Assembly (NCBI RefSeq): GCF_027887165.1
Contig: NC_077233.1
Location: 228,990,872-229,054,871, forward strand
Length of the DNA stretch: 64,000 bases
From: Monodelphis domestica
Lineage: Eukaryota; Chordata; Mammalia; Didelphimorphia; Didelphidae
Direction: 5' to 3'
Shown here: positions 1 to 15,100 of the stretch, in pieces
Layout of the letters: each line of letters opens with the position of its first letter
Numbering within the stretch: position 1 is the stretch's first letter
Translations under genes and position numbers: made by a program
The notes under the pieces: generated by a model
Databases searched by the model: none
Told to the model about the DNA's origin: nothing
The model's input: the letters and a program-made list of their open reading frames with translations, nothing else

Positions 1-167
1 CCTGTCCTGATTATATTAGGAGGATGTCTTTGGTTACTGAGGGACCACTGACCTCTATTATTGGTAACTGCTAGCTTTGCCAGTAGATTGAACTCAGACC
101 TTTTGTGCCTCAGTTTCTCCTTATCAAAATTTATCAACATGTGGCCTCACAGAATGCCTTTTTTTTT

Positions 168-351
168 AAAACCCTTAGAGAAGTTATACTAGTATCGATT
201 CTCAAGAAGAATAGTGGCAAAGGCTAGGCAACTGGAGTTAAGTGACTTGCCCAGTCACATAGCTTGGAAGTATCTAAGGCCAGAGCTGAACTCAGATCTC
301 CTGACTCTAGGCCTGGCTCTCTATCCACTATACTACCACCTAGCTGCCTCC
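168..351 (-). repeat. Marsupial SINE (SINE1-like)
   Basis: Reverse copy of the family that dominates the window: in sense it starts ggcagctgggtggctcagtg, has a CORE-like middle (tgtgaccctgggcaagtcac) and ends in ggaaggtaagggttt plus A-tail. This copy is diverged and lies 3' of KDELR2 exon 4. Confidence 0.8.
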
Positions 352-410
352 AAAATGCATTTATAAATAGGATTTAACACCAAGTACATGGGATGCCCCA
401 CAATTCTTAC

Positions 411-663
411 CTTTTGTAACGTACAAATAGAAGAAGTCACAGTAGAGAATAGTCTGGACCACACCAGCAACAACAGCTATGAGGTCAAAGAAACCCTCAA
501 AATAGTAGCGCCAAATCCAATTAATTAGATACAAGGCACGGTATAGGCCAAGGAAGAAAAGATAATGAGTAGTGATGGTCTCAGCTTCCCCAGTTTTGCT
601 AATCATAAAGAGCTGTGGGAGGATAGCAACTGACTCAAGGTAGATTGAGAAGGTCCACAAGAT
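411..663 (-). CDS. KDELR2: KDELR2 exon 4
   Basis: Encodes residues 118-201 ([19 protein letters not shown] through DFFYLYVTK) plus the first base of codon 202. It carries W120, E127, R159, R169 and D193 and most of the C-terminal helices. The acceptor is tttacag|ATC and the donor AAAG|gtaaga (intron from 410). The next exon, expected to start with TG and encode the lysine-rich COPI-binding tail, is beyond the left edge. Confidence 0.97.
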
Positions 664-3086
664 CTGTAAAATAAATTAGCCAATTATAATTAGGAGACTA
701 ATTATCACCATAAAACAGGAAAGGCACCCATGCTTTAAAAATTTCTGTCCCAAATGAATAATTACAATAGCTCAATTTCACTTCTATGGTTATGATTCTG
801 GGCTAAACAGTATATTTTCTTACACAAAGCACAACTTTCGTACTTAATGGATATGTAAGGGAGGAAGATAGCCCTTTACATGGGCAGCATGGAAAATGGG
901 CTTCCTCTGTTCTTAATTAGGTCACCTCCAAAAATTTCACTCATTACTTTCCTACAAGAATCAGTCCAGATTTTCCTCTTCTCATCTTGACAACTCAATT
1001 TCAGTATCTTTAAGATTTTTCCCCCAAAAAATTTACAGGTTTAAAAATCAGTATAATTCTCTTACATGTACTTTATGCACAAAAATATAGTACTTCATAT
1101 ATCTTGATAATCAAAAAGTTTTGATGCTGTTCTAAAATTATTAACGGAATCAAGCTACTTTATCAAACAATGGGAAGCATAATGATACAAAAAATTCTAA
1201 TACTCAGAACACTTAGAACAAAAATGTTACTTACAAGAGATACTCCCATACTGAACAATTTAAAGAATATAGGCATGCAGTATTAACTGCATTAAGGGAC
1301 TCCAAAAGATGTCAGTAAGAGATTCTATCTTTCAAATACTACCCAAATGTGTGCACTGCACCATGATAAGTAGCATATGAATCAAGATAATGAAATTCTG
1401 TTTTTCTTTACATTATAAAGAAAATCAAGACAAACATTTTTTAAAAGCTGATTTTTCTTTTTTAAATCTTTGTTACAATGGAAGACTATCTGGATAAGAA
1501 TGAAAGATATACACATTCTGAAATGAATGATATAAAAACAAAAGGTAATCATTTAAAGGAAAAAAGATTCATTTTACAGTTGGATTTTGAGTATAACATC
1601 AAATCTTGCTCAATAACAGATTCTCACAATCAGTGGTTTTAAGGAAAAATATGTATTACCTTAAAATAACCCTGTTACTCAGCCTATCCTCCCTCCTTAG
1701 TAATTCCCTCAAAGCCCCCAACAACCTTTTAACTAACCTCAAGCGGAGAGAAATCGTGATTGACTAGAAACGATAGCCCTCCAACAGGGACCACCAGAAA
1801 CTCCACTCGGAATGTGTCATGATTTCCATCATACGTAGCCTTAAACTTCATGTAGATTAAGTACACAGTGGCATATGCACAAGCAATGTAGATAAGCTAA
1901 TAGAAAGTAAAAATCAGATTTAGTAACTTGTTCCCGTAAATTTCACATCTCTTCCTAAAATACATGACTAATTGAAGGAAATGTATTTTTCATATCATAT
2001 GAAACTAAAATATTAGGAAAAATATTAAAAAGTTGAATTCACTTTAGAAACAAGTGGAAAAGTATATCTTGGTTTGCCCTTTTCTGGGTAACTTAATTTA
2101 TATTAAATTTTACAATATTAAATAGTACCAATTAAAATATATCAATGCTGAACTCTAAGACTTTCAAAATGATAAAACACCACTCTTTCTTATGACACGA
2201 AATTGCATGAGAATAGCTTGAAATAATTATTGTTGCTTTTATAGGAATAATTTATATACATACATACATATAGCTGTCAGTTTTCCAGAAAACTACATTT
2301 TTTGCTTTAAATATGTGTGTGCATATTTTGGTATGCATCTGTATATACACACACACACATATACAAAAGGTCAAATATCAACTTTTTACCTATTCTCCAG
2401 AAAAGTTTATTCTTACAAAGACTTCAAGGCAAAGAATGATCCACCAAGAAAGCATTGGAGGTAGTTATTTTGGGAAAAAACCAGCCTCTCACATAGTAAA
2501 ACACAATCAACAGAGCTGCATATTATGTTGTATGTGTTAATGATTACTTAAAACTCTTAGATCACATATTAGAGAACTATTAAAGCAAGAAACATTAACT
2601 TCTTGTGGCCCTAGACATTCTCTTCTTGGTTTTACATATGTCTTGGTTTAAACAAAAAAAACATTCAGTCTTCTTGTATGAAAATATTCTGAGACTTAAA
2701 ATTCTAGAGATCACCAACTCCTGGAATATTACAGGCAGGTGTGTGTGTGTGTGTACACACATATATTAATATTTTGCTTTATGTCAAAAAGCTATTTGTA
2801 CCACAACAGAGTAACTGAAGTTAGGAGTATCTAATTTTTTTTTTTTGGTTGTAATTAATCTATTTACTTTCTGATTCTCTATCTGTTTATATTCCAATTC
2901 ACATTAGTTAGTTATCACCACAATAAAAGTGGCCTCTCCTGGAAAGATCAAGAAGTTAAGACTTTATAGAATTATCTAAAATATTTCAATGACCTATGAT
3001 TTTACCAGTGAAGGTGCTCCCTTTATCAGGGGATAGTACCTCCTCTATGACAAATCAGTTGATCTTTGAAGAGTTGTTGTGATGAT

Positions 3087-3120
<34 letters not shown>

Positions 3121-6100
3121 CCCCCCCCCCCCCCCCCCGTCCCCTTTCTATTTTGGAAAACTGTTGCAAGTGCTTTTATTTACAATGCCAATGTTCCTTA
3201 AAGGGCAAGTCAGATAGCAAGAAAACTAAAGACTGCTTTACAAAATAAAAGGAAAACCAAAAGTGCCACTTTCTGTATGGAACTCACACAGTTTCAGTTT
3301 TATTCAGACCAATGGAAAAAGACTTTTTATTTTTATTATACTGGTTATAGGATTAGATTCTGGACTCAAAAAACCCTAGATATGCAATGGGAATGATCAA
3401 TATCTGATTAATAAAACAGATTTTGCTGTTGCATTTGTCTAATATTAACAATTATAAACAGAGCAGTGCCACTAGTTATTTGGAACAATCTTTACAGTGT
3501 TAGTGTCAACAGTGTCTTCTCTGAATTTTTCTGGGCATAGTTCTTAGATAAAAAAACATAACAATCCACAACTTGGGCCTTTACTAAAGTCTTTTTTTCC
3601 ATCCTGGTTGTGATGAGCCTTTGAGAACCTAGGGTCATCTCCATGTTATAATTCTCATGTAAGAAATTCAGTGGAGATCATTTTTTACAATCTTAAGTAC
3701 TAAGAACAAATCACTGTCTCTTTTACTTACAAAAAGAATACACACAAACAAGTTGTTAGGCAAAATTTGATTAAACTGTGATTTAAAGCTGGGACTTTAG
3801 GAAGGGCAGAATGAACAACCAACATTATTACACCAGGATAGGTAGAAAAAGTACTGGACTTGGTAATTATGGGAAACACGGGTTTGAATCCTACCACTTG
3901 TATTGGTTGTGTGATCATGTGCAAATCACTAACCTCTCACTTTTTTAATATTATTTTTTCTATTCAACTGCATGTAAAAAATTTTAACATTTTAAAAAAA
4001 ATTTGAGTTTCAAATTCTCTCCTTCCTTCTCACTCTCTTCACACTCCTCATTGAAAAGGCAAGCAATTTGATACAGGTTATACATATGCAGTCATGCAAA
4101 GGATATTTCCACCCAGACCAAAAACAAAGAAACAGAAAAAAAAACAAGAAAAATCAAGTTTTCAAAAAGTATCCTTCAATCTGCATTCAGACTCCATCAG
4201 TTCTTTCTCTGGAGGTGCTGGGCATTTTTCATCATGATTCTTTTGGAACTGTCTTAAGTCATTATATTGCTGAGAATAGGCAAGTCATTTATAGTTGAAC
4301 ATCATACAATATTGCTATTTTATATACACTCTTCTGGTTCTGTTCACTTTACTTTGTTCACATAAGTCTTTCCAGGTTTTTCTGACAGCATCCTGCTGGT
4401 CATTTCTTATAGTACAATACATCACAATCATACAGTACAACATAGTTCTTTCACAATCATAATACCACAACTTGTTATCCATTCCTCAATTGATGAACAA
4501 TCTCTCAATTTCCAATTCTTTGCCTTTACAAAAAGAGCTACTAAAGATATTTTTGTATATATAGGTCCTTTCCCATCTTTTTTTCTTTATCTGAGATACA
4601 GACTTTGTGTTGGTATTGCTGGGTCAAAGGGTATGCAGAATTTTTTGGACATAGTTCCAAATTGTTCTGAAGAATGGTTAGATTCGTTCAGGACTTCATC
4701 AACAGTGTGTTAGTGTCCAATTTTCCCAAATCCTCTCCTACACTTGTCATTTTTCTTTTCTGTCATATTAGCTAATCTGATAGGTTTGAGGTGATCCCAT
4801 AGAGTTGTTTTTATTTGCAATTCTCTAATCAAGAGTGATTTAGAGCATTCTTTCATATGATTATAAATGCTTTGATTTCTTCATCTAAAGATTGTCTGTT
4901 CATATCTTTTGATTATTTATCAACTAGGGAATGGCTTGTATTCTTATTAATTTGACTCAGTTTTCTACATATTTGAGATTGAAACCTTTATCAGAGAAAC
5001 CTAGTGAAAAAGCTCCCATCCCCAATTTTCTGCTTTCTTTCTAATCTTGGCTGCACTAGTTTTGTTTGTGCAAAAACTTTTTAGCATAATCAAAATTATC
5101 CACTTTACATCTCATAATTCTTTCATCTCCTTTTTGGGTCATAAGTTTGAGTTATTCCATTATGTAAAGATTTGACAGTTAAACTATTCCATTCTCCTCA
5201 AATTTGCTTATGTTATTACCCTTTATGTCTAAATCATGGGCCCATTTGGACTGTTATTGGTATGTGGTGTGAAGTGTTGGTCTGTACCTAGTTTTTGCCA
5301 AACCACTTTCCAGTTTTCCCAGCAGTTTTTGTCAACTAGTGAGTTATATCCCGTAAAGCTTAGATCTTTGGATTTATCAAACACTAGAATACTATGGTCA
5401 TGTAATACTGAGTATTGTGTACCTAATCTAGCCCACTGATCTAACACTATTTCTAAGCCAATATTAGATTGTTTTGAAAATTACTGATCTGTAATAATAG
5501 TTTGAGATCTGGTACTGCTAGGACACCTTTACACTTTTTTTTCCACTGAATCCTTTGATATCCTTGACCTTGACCTCTTACAGATGAATTTCATTATTTT
5601 TTCTAGTTCTATAAAATAATTTTTTGGTAGTCTGATAAGTAAATTAATTTAGGTAGGATTGTTATTTTTATTATAGTGGCTCAGCCTAGTCATGAGCAAT
5701 TACTGTTTTTCCAGTTTATTTAAATCTATTTGTGTGAAATGTATTTTGTGATTGTGTTCATACAACAGAACTAAACAAGAAAAACACATTCAAGGCTCAT
5801 GGGATCTACATATTCAACAAAGATAATTTCATATAAGGAAGGGTTAAGAAATTAGAATTTTGCTCATCTGCACAGAGTAGCACAGTTTGAGAGTGCAAAT
5901 TCTGACTTTAAATCCTTGTTTTATTTCCCTTCCTGGGTTCCTAAGGCAATCTAATTTCCCTATCTGAACAACACCACCACCACAACATGTAATCATTCTT
6001 TCCTTTACAGAGAGGGTCAACTTGAAGTTTAAAAGGGGTGTTAATCTTTTAAGAACCAGGAATGAAAATTCAGTGTATTTTAACTATCTATTTTCTCTGA

Positions 6101-9100
6101 AATACAAATCATATATCTTTAATAAATGCATCAGTTTCACTGAAAGGAATCTAAAACTGTGTACACCCTTTGATCCATCAATACTATTATTACGTCTATA
6201 TCACAAAGAGATAAAAAAGGGGGGGGACCTAAAAGAGGGGGGTACCTAGTTGCACAAAAATATTTATGGCAGTTCTTTTTGGAGTAGCAAAGAATTGGAA
6301 ACTGAAGAATTGTCCATTGGTTGGGGAATGGCTAAACAAGTCAAGGTATACAAGCAGGATAGTTTTTTAAAAAATCTGGAAAAATTTACATGAACTGATG
6401 CAAAATGAAGTGAGCAGAACCAGAAGAACACTGTCATGGTGACATCTGTATTTCTTGATGACCAACTGTGAATGACCTAGTTATTCTCAGTAATACAGTT
6501 GTCCATTTTTCTCCTTCACCCAATATCTAAGACAAAACTAGAGATTCATGATGTAAATGCCATCTACCCTCTGAGAAGAACTGATGGAGTCTGAATGAAG
6601 ACTGAAATATACTACATTTCATTTTCTTTCTTCCTTTTTTTAAAATTTGAGATCTCTTCCACAAAATAACTAATATGGAAAAATGTTTTACATGATTACA
6701 CATGTAAAAACTTTATCAGATTGCTTACCATCTCAGGGAGGGAAGAAGGCAGGTAAGGACCTTACAATTATAAGGTAAGGAATTGTGCAGGGAAGGGGTG
6801 AGGGGAGGGGAGGGAGGGAAAGATTATGATTCTTGTAACCAAGGAATAATGTTCTAAATTGACTAAATAAATTTTTCCAAAAAATGATATCTGCAGGAGG
6901 GAGGAAGGGTCAGAAGAAGGTAATTTGGAATTCAAAACTTTAAAATTATTTTTACATATAATTGGGGGGGGGGATAAAATACTATTTTGAAAAATAAGTG
7001 CATTAGTTTCTAGTTATACTTTATCCAAATTATGAAAGCATATAGTCTTATACTTGTGTTTTTTTACTAAAAACACAATACATATCTAGAAATACCTTAC
7101 AATTATAAAAGCATTTCCCTCTACTCTATTAGATATACAATAGTTAAACAAAAATTCAAAAAAGAGATTATGGTTGCACTAAGCACTATTAATTCACATA
7201 CTGTACCTTCATAGATGTATTATACAGTGAAATAAATGAAGTAAAGAGATCCAGATAACGAGTAGTGAAAACCAGTGCAAACAGAAGCTGGCTCTTCCCA
7301 GAAATACCTAAAGAAGTAAAAAGAAGTATTATAAGAATATAATATGCTTTAAGATATCTACAGGTATTCGGTAAACACAGAATAGTATACATGTCAGATC
7401 TTTGGGAAAGGAAAGATTTTAAGACCAAGCAAGAGTTAGAAAAAAAATCACAAAATGTAAAATAAATAATTTTGATTACATTTAATTAAAAAGTTTTTGT
7501 ACAACAAAACCAAAACAACCAAAATTTGAAGGGAAGCAACAAATTGGGAAAAAATCTTCATAACAAAAACCTCTGACAAAGGTCTAATTACTCAAATTTA
7601 TGAGGAGCTAAACTAGGTGTACAAAAAAATCAAGCCATTCTCCAATTGAAAAATGGGCAAGGGACATGAATAGGCAATTTTCACATAGAGAAATCAAAAC
7701 CTAATTAATAAGCACATGAAAAAGTGTTCTAAATCTCTGATAATCAGAGAGATGCAAATCAAAACAACTCTTGAGTATCACCTCACACCTAGCAGATTGG
7801 CTAACATGACAGCAAAGGAAAGTAATGAATGCTGGAGGGGATGTGGCAAAATTGGGACATTAATGCATTGCTGGTGGAGTTGTGAATTGATCCAACCATT
7901 CTGGAGGGCAATTTGGAACTATGCCCAAAGGGTGCTAAAAAACTGTCTGCCCTTTGATCCAGCCATAGCACTGATGGGTTTATACCCCAAAGAGATAATA
8001 AGGAAAAAGACTTGTACAAGAATATTCATAGCTGCGCTCTTTGTGGTGGCAAAAAATTGGAAAATGAGGGGATGTCCTCCAATTGGGGAATGGCTGAACA
8101 AATTGTGGTATATGTTGGTGATGGAATACTATTGTGCTCAAAGGATAATAAAGTGGAGGAATTCCATGGGAACTGGAACAACCTCCAGGAATTGATGCAG
8201 AGTGAGAGGAGCAGAACCAGGAGAACAATGTACACAGAGACTGATACACTGTGGTACAATAGAATGTAATGGACTTCTCCATTGGTGGCAATGCAGTGAT
8301 CCTGAACAACCCAGAGGGATCTATGAGAAAGAACACTATTCACATTCAGAAGAAAAACTATGGGAGTAAAAACACCAAAGAAAAATGACTGCTTGATCAC
8401 ATGGGTCAAGGGGATATGGCTGGGGATGTAGATACTAAATGAACATCCTAATGCAAACACCAACAACATGGAAATAGGTTCTGAAAAAGGATACGTGTAA
8501 AACCCAGTGGAATTGTCTGACAGCTGTGGGAAGGGAAGGGGTGTTTTCAAAAAACAAGAGCTCTTTTGTAATCAAGTTGGTAAATAAGGTAGACAATCAA
8601 GGAGTAAAAAATAAGGTATGCTTATAAAATATAGTAAAATTAGCTTCCTTATATGGCTTACAAATTAGTTTGTAAAAAAAATCTCCCAGAGACATGCTAA
8701 AAATGACAACACTATTGGAATAAGCATATGGCTTTCCAAGGGGATTGACCATTTTGAAAAAATAAAACACTCTTTTGGTTAGTATATTTGTTCCCAATTC
8801 CAAAACTCTAGTCATCATTCTACAGTACTACTGAGCTACAAAGACTGTTAGACACTATAAAAGAAAGATAAATGTGATAGCCAGGTATAAGCCATAAAGG
8901 AACATTATATAGCAGGTAGAAAACAAACTGTCAGGAAGACATGGATTCTAGTTAGTCCTTTGACATAATGGCTGTGTGACTGTACTAGGAAAATCATTTA
9001 ATCTCCAAGTACCCTAGGTAGTGATCCAAGACTACAAGTTACAGAGCAATTGTTCAGCTGCTTTGGTAGACAAGAGTTTCCTCAGTGGGAATTTCCTTAT

Positions 9101-12100
9101 AGTAGTGAAATGGCAGTTAAATAAAAGAAAAAAAATCCAGCATTATTAAAAAATGAAGGGTAACAGTTGTGCTAATTACCTAACCTGCTTCTTTCTAGCT
9201 ACTCTCCAGCAAAGTTCATGATATGAAAATAGTATACCCTATATATTAGTGGTAACCTCAGAGACAGCATGGTGGAAAGAATGTTGGATGTGCTATCAGG
9301 AAACCCGAGTAGGAATGCCATCTCAAGCTTTCACTAATTGTTATAATCATAAGCAAATCACAACCTCTCAGACCCCATTTCCTTGTATAAAATTGAGATA
9401 ATGTATGCACTATCAAAGAGAATTGTTGTGAGAAAAGCTTTTAACTACTTTGAGTGCTATGTTGATGTGTTATTAACAGTACAGACAGTATGATCTTTAG
9501 ACAGCTATAATTTGACATTTGTGACAAAGAAAATTACATGAAGGATCCCAGCACATGTGCAAAAGGGCATCCAAATTGTTCTACTGTAGAATGGTATTAT
9601 CAATACCAAAATTATCTCATTCACAAGGATCAGCTATTGGAGAATCAGAGCTACCAGCAAACTTACCGAGATCAAGCCTAACTCCCTTATTTTACAAATA
9701 AAGAAATGAAAGACCAGAAAAAGTTTGACTTTACCCAGTGTCCCACTAGAAGAAAGCAATGAGCTGATGGTATCTTCTGATGTCTTATCTTTCCATACTA
9801 TACTGTCTCTTCTCCCAAACCCCATGGCTAATAATGAAAAGTTCATTGCCCAGGTTCTAGCACACTGGCAAGTACTTATTTTATCAGTAAAGAAAAAGAT
9901 ATGTTACACACAGATCTAGCCTATCACTTTCAATCCTCCCTCTAAAGTAACTAAGATGTTAGCCATTGGCTGAATATATCAATTGATGGACAAAGTATGG
10001 ATAAGGAAGGCCCAAGGAACCAGAAAATGTTGCTTGTATCAACATATGAAGCTGTGATACACACACGCATATTATCATTATATTCTAGCTCTTTATAAGA
10101 ATATATTTTCTACATAGTTGTCCATTTTTCTCCTTCACCCAATACTAATTTGGGTTTGGATTCTCTCATGGCACATCTTCACCTGCCAATATTTACCCGG
10201 TCTTTTGGATACCTAGGTATAAAATCATTTTGTATATTGTTTTCTTTTTCATAAGGGATTTGGGAATTCAGAGGATTTTTCCCCCTTGGTGGAAAAAGTA
10301 ATTACAATATTTTTGAGATTGGAAGTTGAAGAAAAGATTTTTAAAAAAGCAATTGAATTGTTAGAGTCACAGGACAAAGAACATAAGTGAACTCCATTGC
10401 CCATCCCCCCAAACAGCAAACCACTGCTCTCAAACCTAGAATTGAATTCCACCCACCAAACTTTTTCATTTATTTTTTTAAACCCTTACCTTCTGTCTTG
10501 GAGTCAATACTGTGTATTGTATACTTCTGCTCCAAGGCAGAAGAGTGGTAAGGGCTAGGCAATGGGGGTCAAGTGACTTGCCCAGGGTCACACAGCTGGG
10601 AAGTGTCTGAGGCCACATTTGAACCTAGGACCTCCCGTCTTTAGGCCTGGCTCTCAATCCACTGAGCAACCCAGCTGCCCCCAACTTTTTCATTTATTGA
10701 AATCCCTACCTTCCTTCCGGATTCAACTCAGGGGACACAATCTATGAAACATTCCTTGTCACCCCAACCCCAAATGAAAATAGTCTTTTCCTCCTCAAAG
10801 TTCTTATTCAATAAGCTTTGTAAAAGTACTTACTTAAAGGCATGATGCTAGGCACTGCAGACACCAAAACAAAATGAAACATCTCTTGCTTTAAAAAAGC
10901 TACAGATACTTAATCTCAAAAACTGAACCTTCAGAAAGGGAGAAGCCCACATTTATGGTGTAAAGTGAAGAAGATATAACAAAAGGATTAAAGGACATAT
11001 AAGAATGTGTCTCTTCTAACTTAAAGTAAATTCCCTTCTTTGAAAAGTAAGCTTGCCTTTTATTCAGGGTCATCTGATATGAGAGCCAATTTAATATTTG
11101 CAAACCAAACCATCCTAGTTGCTAAGCAGTGATTAAGTGTAATTCTAATTAATTTTAGTACAACCCCTATGGAAAAGCTAGCAGGCTGGAATAGACATCT
11201 GACCAATTTATTTCCCCATAAACTATATAAAATCTATGAGCTACTGTGAGGTCCTTTATCAATGCTGAAAATGCTAAGAGTAAAACACCCAGATCATTTT
11301 TTAAAAAACCCAAAACTACAGAGTACGTGATAAAACTTCACACTCCACAAGTCTTTTCTCATTCTAAGTAATCTTGAACTATAAGTCGAATATCAGTGAT
11401 ATCAAACTCAGAAACATATCCTTGCTGACAGCTAGCTGAATACTGACTTAGAAAACCACACATGAATATTACTGATGTTGTATTGCATTTTTATTTCCCA
11501 ATTACATTTTAAAAAAACAACAACAAAAAAAAAACCCTTTCCTCCTATCTTAGAATACATACTGTCAGTTTCAGGCAGAGAAACAGTAAGGACTAGGCAA
11601 CTGGGGTTAAGTGACTAACTAGTCACACAACTGGAAGTGTCTTGAGGCCACATTTGAACCCAGGACCTCCTGTTTCCAGGCCTGGCTGTATTCACTGAAC
11701 CACCAAGCTGTCCCTATTAATTACATTTTTAATCTGGTTCAGAGGGGACTTGGGAATTGAGCCCTTAGTTTATGTAATGGCAGTCCATATTCTACAGCTA
11801 TATTATTGATATACATGATATTGGAAATATACAGCAATGTGATAAAATTTATATTGGAAAATATACTCGTTCAGGACAAAAAAAGGAAAGAAAAGAAATA
11901 AAAAATTTATGGACTTCTCAGAAACATGCATGCTCAAGAAGTCAGATGGCATAGAACTGGGCAAGTATTGATCCTTACTCTCATTTTTAAAAGTTTGAAT
12001 ATAAATAGATAGGAAATAACTGATAATGGACTAATTTTGTCCTGTGAATGCAACCAATTTTAAAGAGGTCAATTCTCAAGATCTGAAAGAGGGATAGAAT

Positions 12101-15100
12101 CCAAAGGAGTGGGAAAAAAAATAACCAAACAATGGCATTTTTACTCCTAAAATGGAGATTGAGAAATTATCAATAACCATCAACCCATATCCACCTATTT
12201 TCTCATCTTGATAAAATTTTAAAATCCAAACATGCATCAAGAAGGCATGCCTCTATGAATTCAACTTGGTTCAAATATTCAGAGAGAGCTAAACGTGAGA
12301 GTCAGGAAGGGGGCAACTGGGTAGCTCAGTGGATTGAGAACCAGGCCTAGAGATGGGAGGTCCTGAATTCAAATTGGCTTCAGACACTTCCCAGCTGAGT
12401 GACCCTGGGCAAATCACTTAACCCCCATTGCCTAGCCCTTACCACTCTTCTACTTAGGAACCAATACATAGTATTATTCCAAGATGGAAGGTAAGGGTTA
12501 AAAAAAAAATCAGGAAGATCTAAATTTCAAATCTTACTCCAGATACATTCTGTGTGACCCTAGGCAAGTCTCTGCCTCAGCTTGTTCATCAGTTAAATGG
12601 AGATAAGAGATTCTACCTCAATGTTTTTGTGAGGATCAGATACCATATGTAAAGCCCTTTGTAAAATACTATATTTATTTATTATTTATTCACTAAGTGC
12701 CAACTATATTCCATGAACTGAGCTAGGATCTGGCAATAAAAAGGTAAAAATAATATAGGTTCTGTCTTACTTAGGTGCTTATAATCTGGAAGGGAAGGGG
12801 GAGTGAGGATGATATAGCATGCATGCAATTATATTGCAAAGCAAAATATGATACAGGAAAAATCAAAGCTCTCTAAGAAAATATGCTGAGGCTCTAAATC
12901 ACCAAGAGAAATACACATTAAAACAACTCTGAAGCCAAAGATGTAAAACAATAGAGATAGTTCATATTGGAAGGGCTGTGAGAAGATTGCTATAAATTAA
13001 TACAGAATAGACAGAACCAGGAGAATAACATACACCAAGACAATAGTATAAATTTAAAAAAAAATAGTAAAAGGCCTGTACTCTATTAAATCACACATCT
13101 TCCTTCAAAACTAGAGCTTCACAGTACTACCCAATCAATCTATAAATCAAACTAAATTTTTAGCCAGAGAAATTGTTTCATTATGAATGTTCCTGCAACC
13201 ACATATGAGAAGGGTATCTTCTCTTATGCTCATCTAATTTGTTTTTATAAAGTGTGAACTTTTACACTGAGGTTGCTTTTGTAAACAAAATATTTGACAA
13301 AGTCTTTCAAGCTAAACTTGTGAAAACACAGAGAAATGTGTTTTAAACAAGAATACAAGTAGATTTGAACTATATCTAAAGAGTAATTATTCATTAAGGG
13401 CTTCATGTCAACCTGCCATGTCCTCTATAGAACACTGGAGGTATCTATTTATCCTAAACATTTTAATCAACAACTTAAAAGAACTGATGGCATACTATAA
13501 CTGATGGCATATCTAATTAACAGAGAACATCAAATTAGGAGGGATTAGCACAATTGGATGACTACCAAGACAGTTTAGAACAGTACAATAAATCTAATAA
13601 GATGATAGAAATAAATATAAAGTCCTACACTTTAGGTTAAAAAAAAAACAAAAACAAAAAACCAAACAACCAAGTTCATAAGTACAAAACGAAGGAGATA
13701 TAGCTAGATAAGCAATTTAACTGAATGGATTGAGAACCAGTCCCAAAGGAATGAGGATCTGGGGTTCAAACTCACTTTTGTATATATATTTGCTATGTCA
13801 TCCAGTTCAAGGCACTTAATTTTTCAGTGCTCTAGGGCAAAGATGTCAAACTTGAGGGCTGAAACCAGATTAAAATGTAACTGGAAAATGCTGGCTAAAA
13901 TAAAAATACAATACAACATAAATCATGTTAATTTGTGGTCAATGTGCAGCCTCTAGAGGTCCTTTTCCATTATAAGTTCTTGGATAATGAAATTAAAAGT
14001 TTAGTCCCCAGGCCAATCTAGATGTCTTGGTGGATTTCAAGTTCAGTATACTGCTAAGGAAACTAATATAATCTTGGGTTATAATAAGAGAGCAAGACTA
14101 TCTAGTACTAGAGAAGTACTAGTCCTACCTGTCTTGTCAGACCACATCTAAGCACATTTTAGGTAGGAAACTGATAAGAGTCCTGGAGAGGGAAGCCAGA
14201 ACGTGCAAGGCCTAAAGTTCATGTCACATGAAGATCAGCTGAAAGAATTGGGAATGTTTTGCTCGAAAAGGATCAATAAAGCAGAAACACTAATTGTCTT
14301 GAAGTATTTGAAGGGATGTCATAAGTAAGAGAGAATAGATTTGTGTTTGCAAAAGGCAGAACTAAGAATGATAGGTAGGAACTTATAAATGAACAGTTTT
14401 AGTCTTCACAAAAGGAGAAACTGCTTAATGATTAGTTATCAAAGAGAGGAATATGCTACCATGGAAGGTAACTCCCAAAAGAACAGTGGACACTTTCAAA
14501 CAAAAACTGGGTGACCACTTGTGTGCGTCGTACACTTTTCTTGTTCAGGTAAAGACTGGACTAGATGGCTTCTGAAGTTGCATCTAACTCTTGTATTATG
14601 TGAAATTGCATAAGAATCATTGACTAATGCTGTACACATAGTAAACCCACAGAAACTTGATTGTTTTACAGAAAATGAGAAATGTTTCAATAATCTGTGA
14701 CTGAATGAACCCAGATTGATAAAACAGGTTAACATTTCAAATAGACTATTTTTATTCATTTTATTGACTTATGTTCACCTATTATTTGAGGCTTTTGACA
14801 AATTACAACTTTAAATTCAACATTTTGAGATTCTAAAAGTTTATAACAACGATGAATTTTTGTTTTCATTTTTAATACAATAGGCACACCCACAAAAAAA
14901 GGTAAGCAAAAAGAAAGTCTTTAAAAACAATCTGGTGTTGATTAGACAAGCCAGAAAACAGAGATACTACTAGTTGCATTGTTGATGCAAGAAAAACACA
15001 AAATGGCTTACTTCACTCTCTAATACTTGTGAAAGCAGTACTTTTTTTTCACAATACTTGTGAAAGTAGTGATTTTGAAGCAAATAGAATAGATTATGTT

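Noticed and set aside
8026-8550. 174-codon minus frame
   Set aside because: Antisense shadow of the L1 3' region at 7487-8590.
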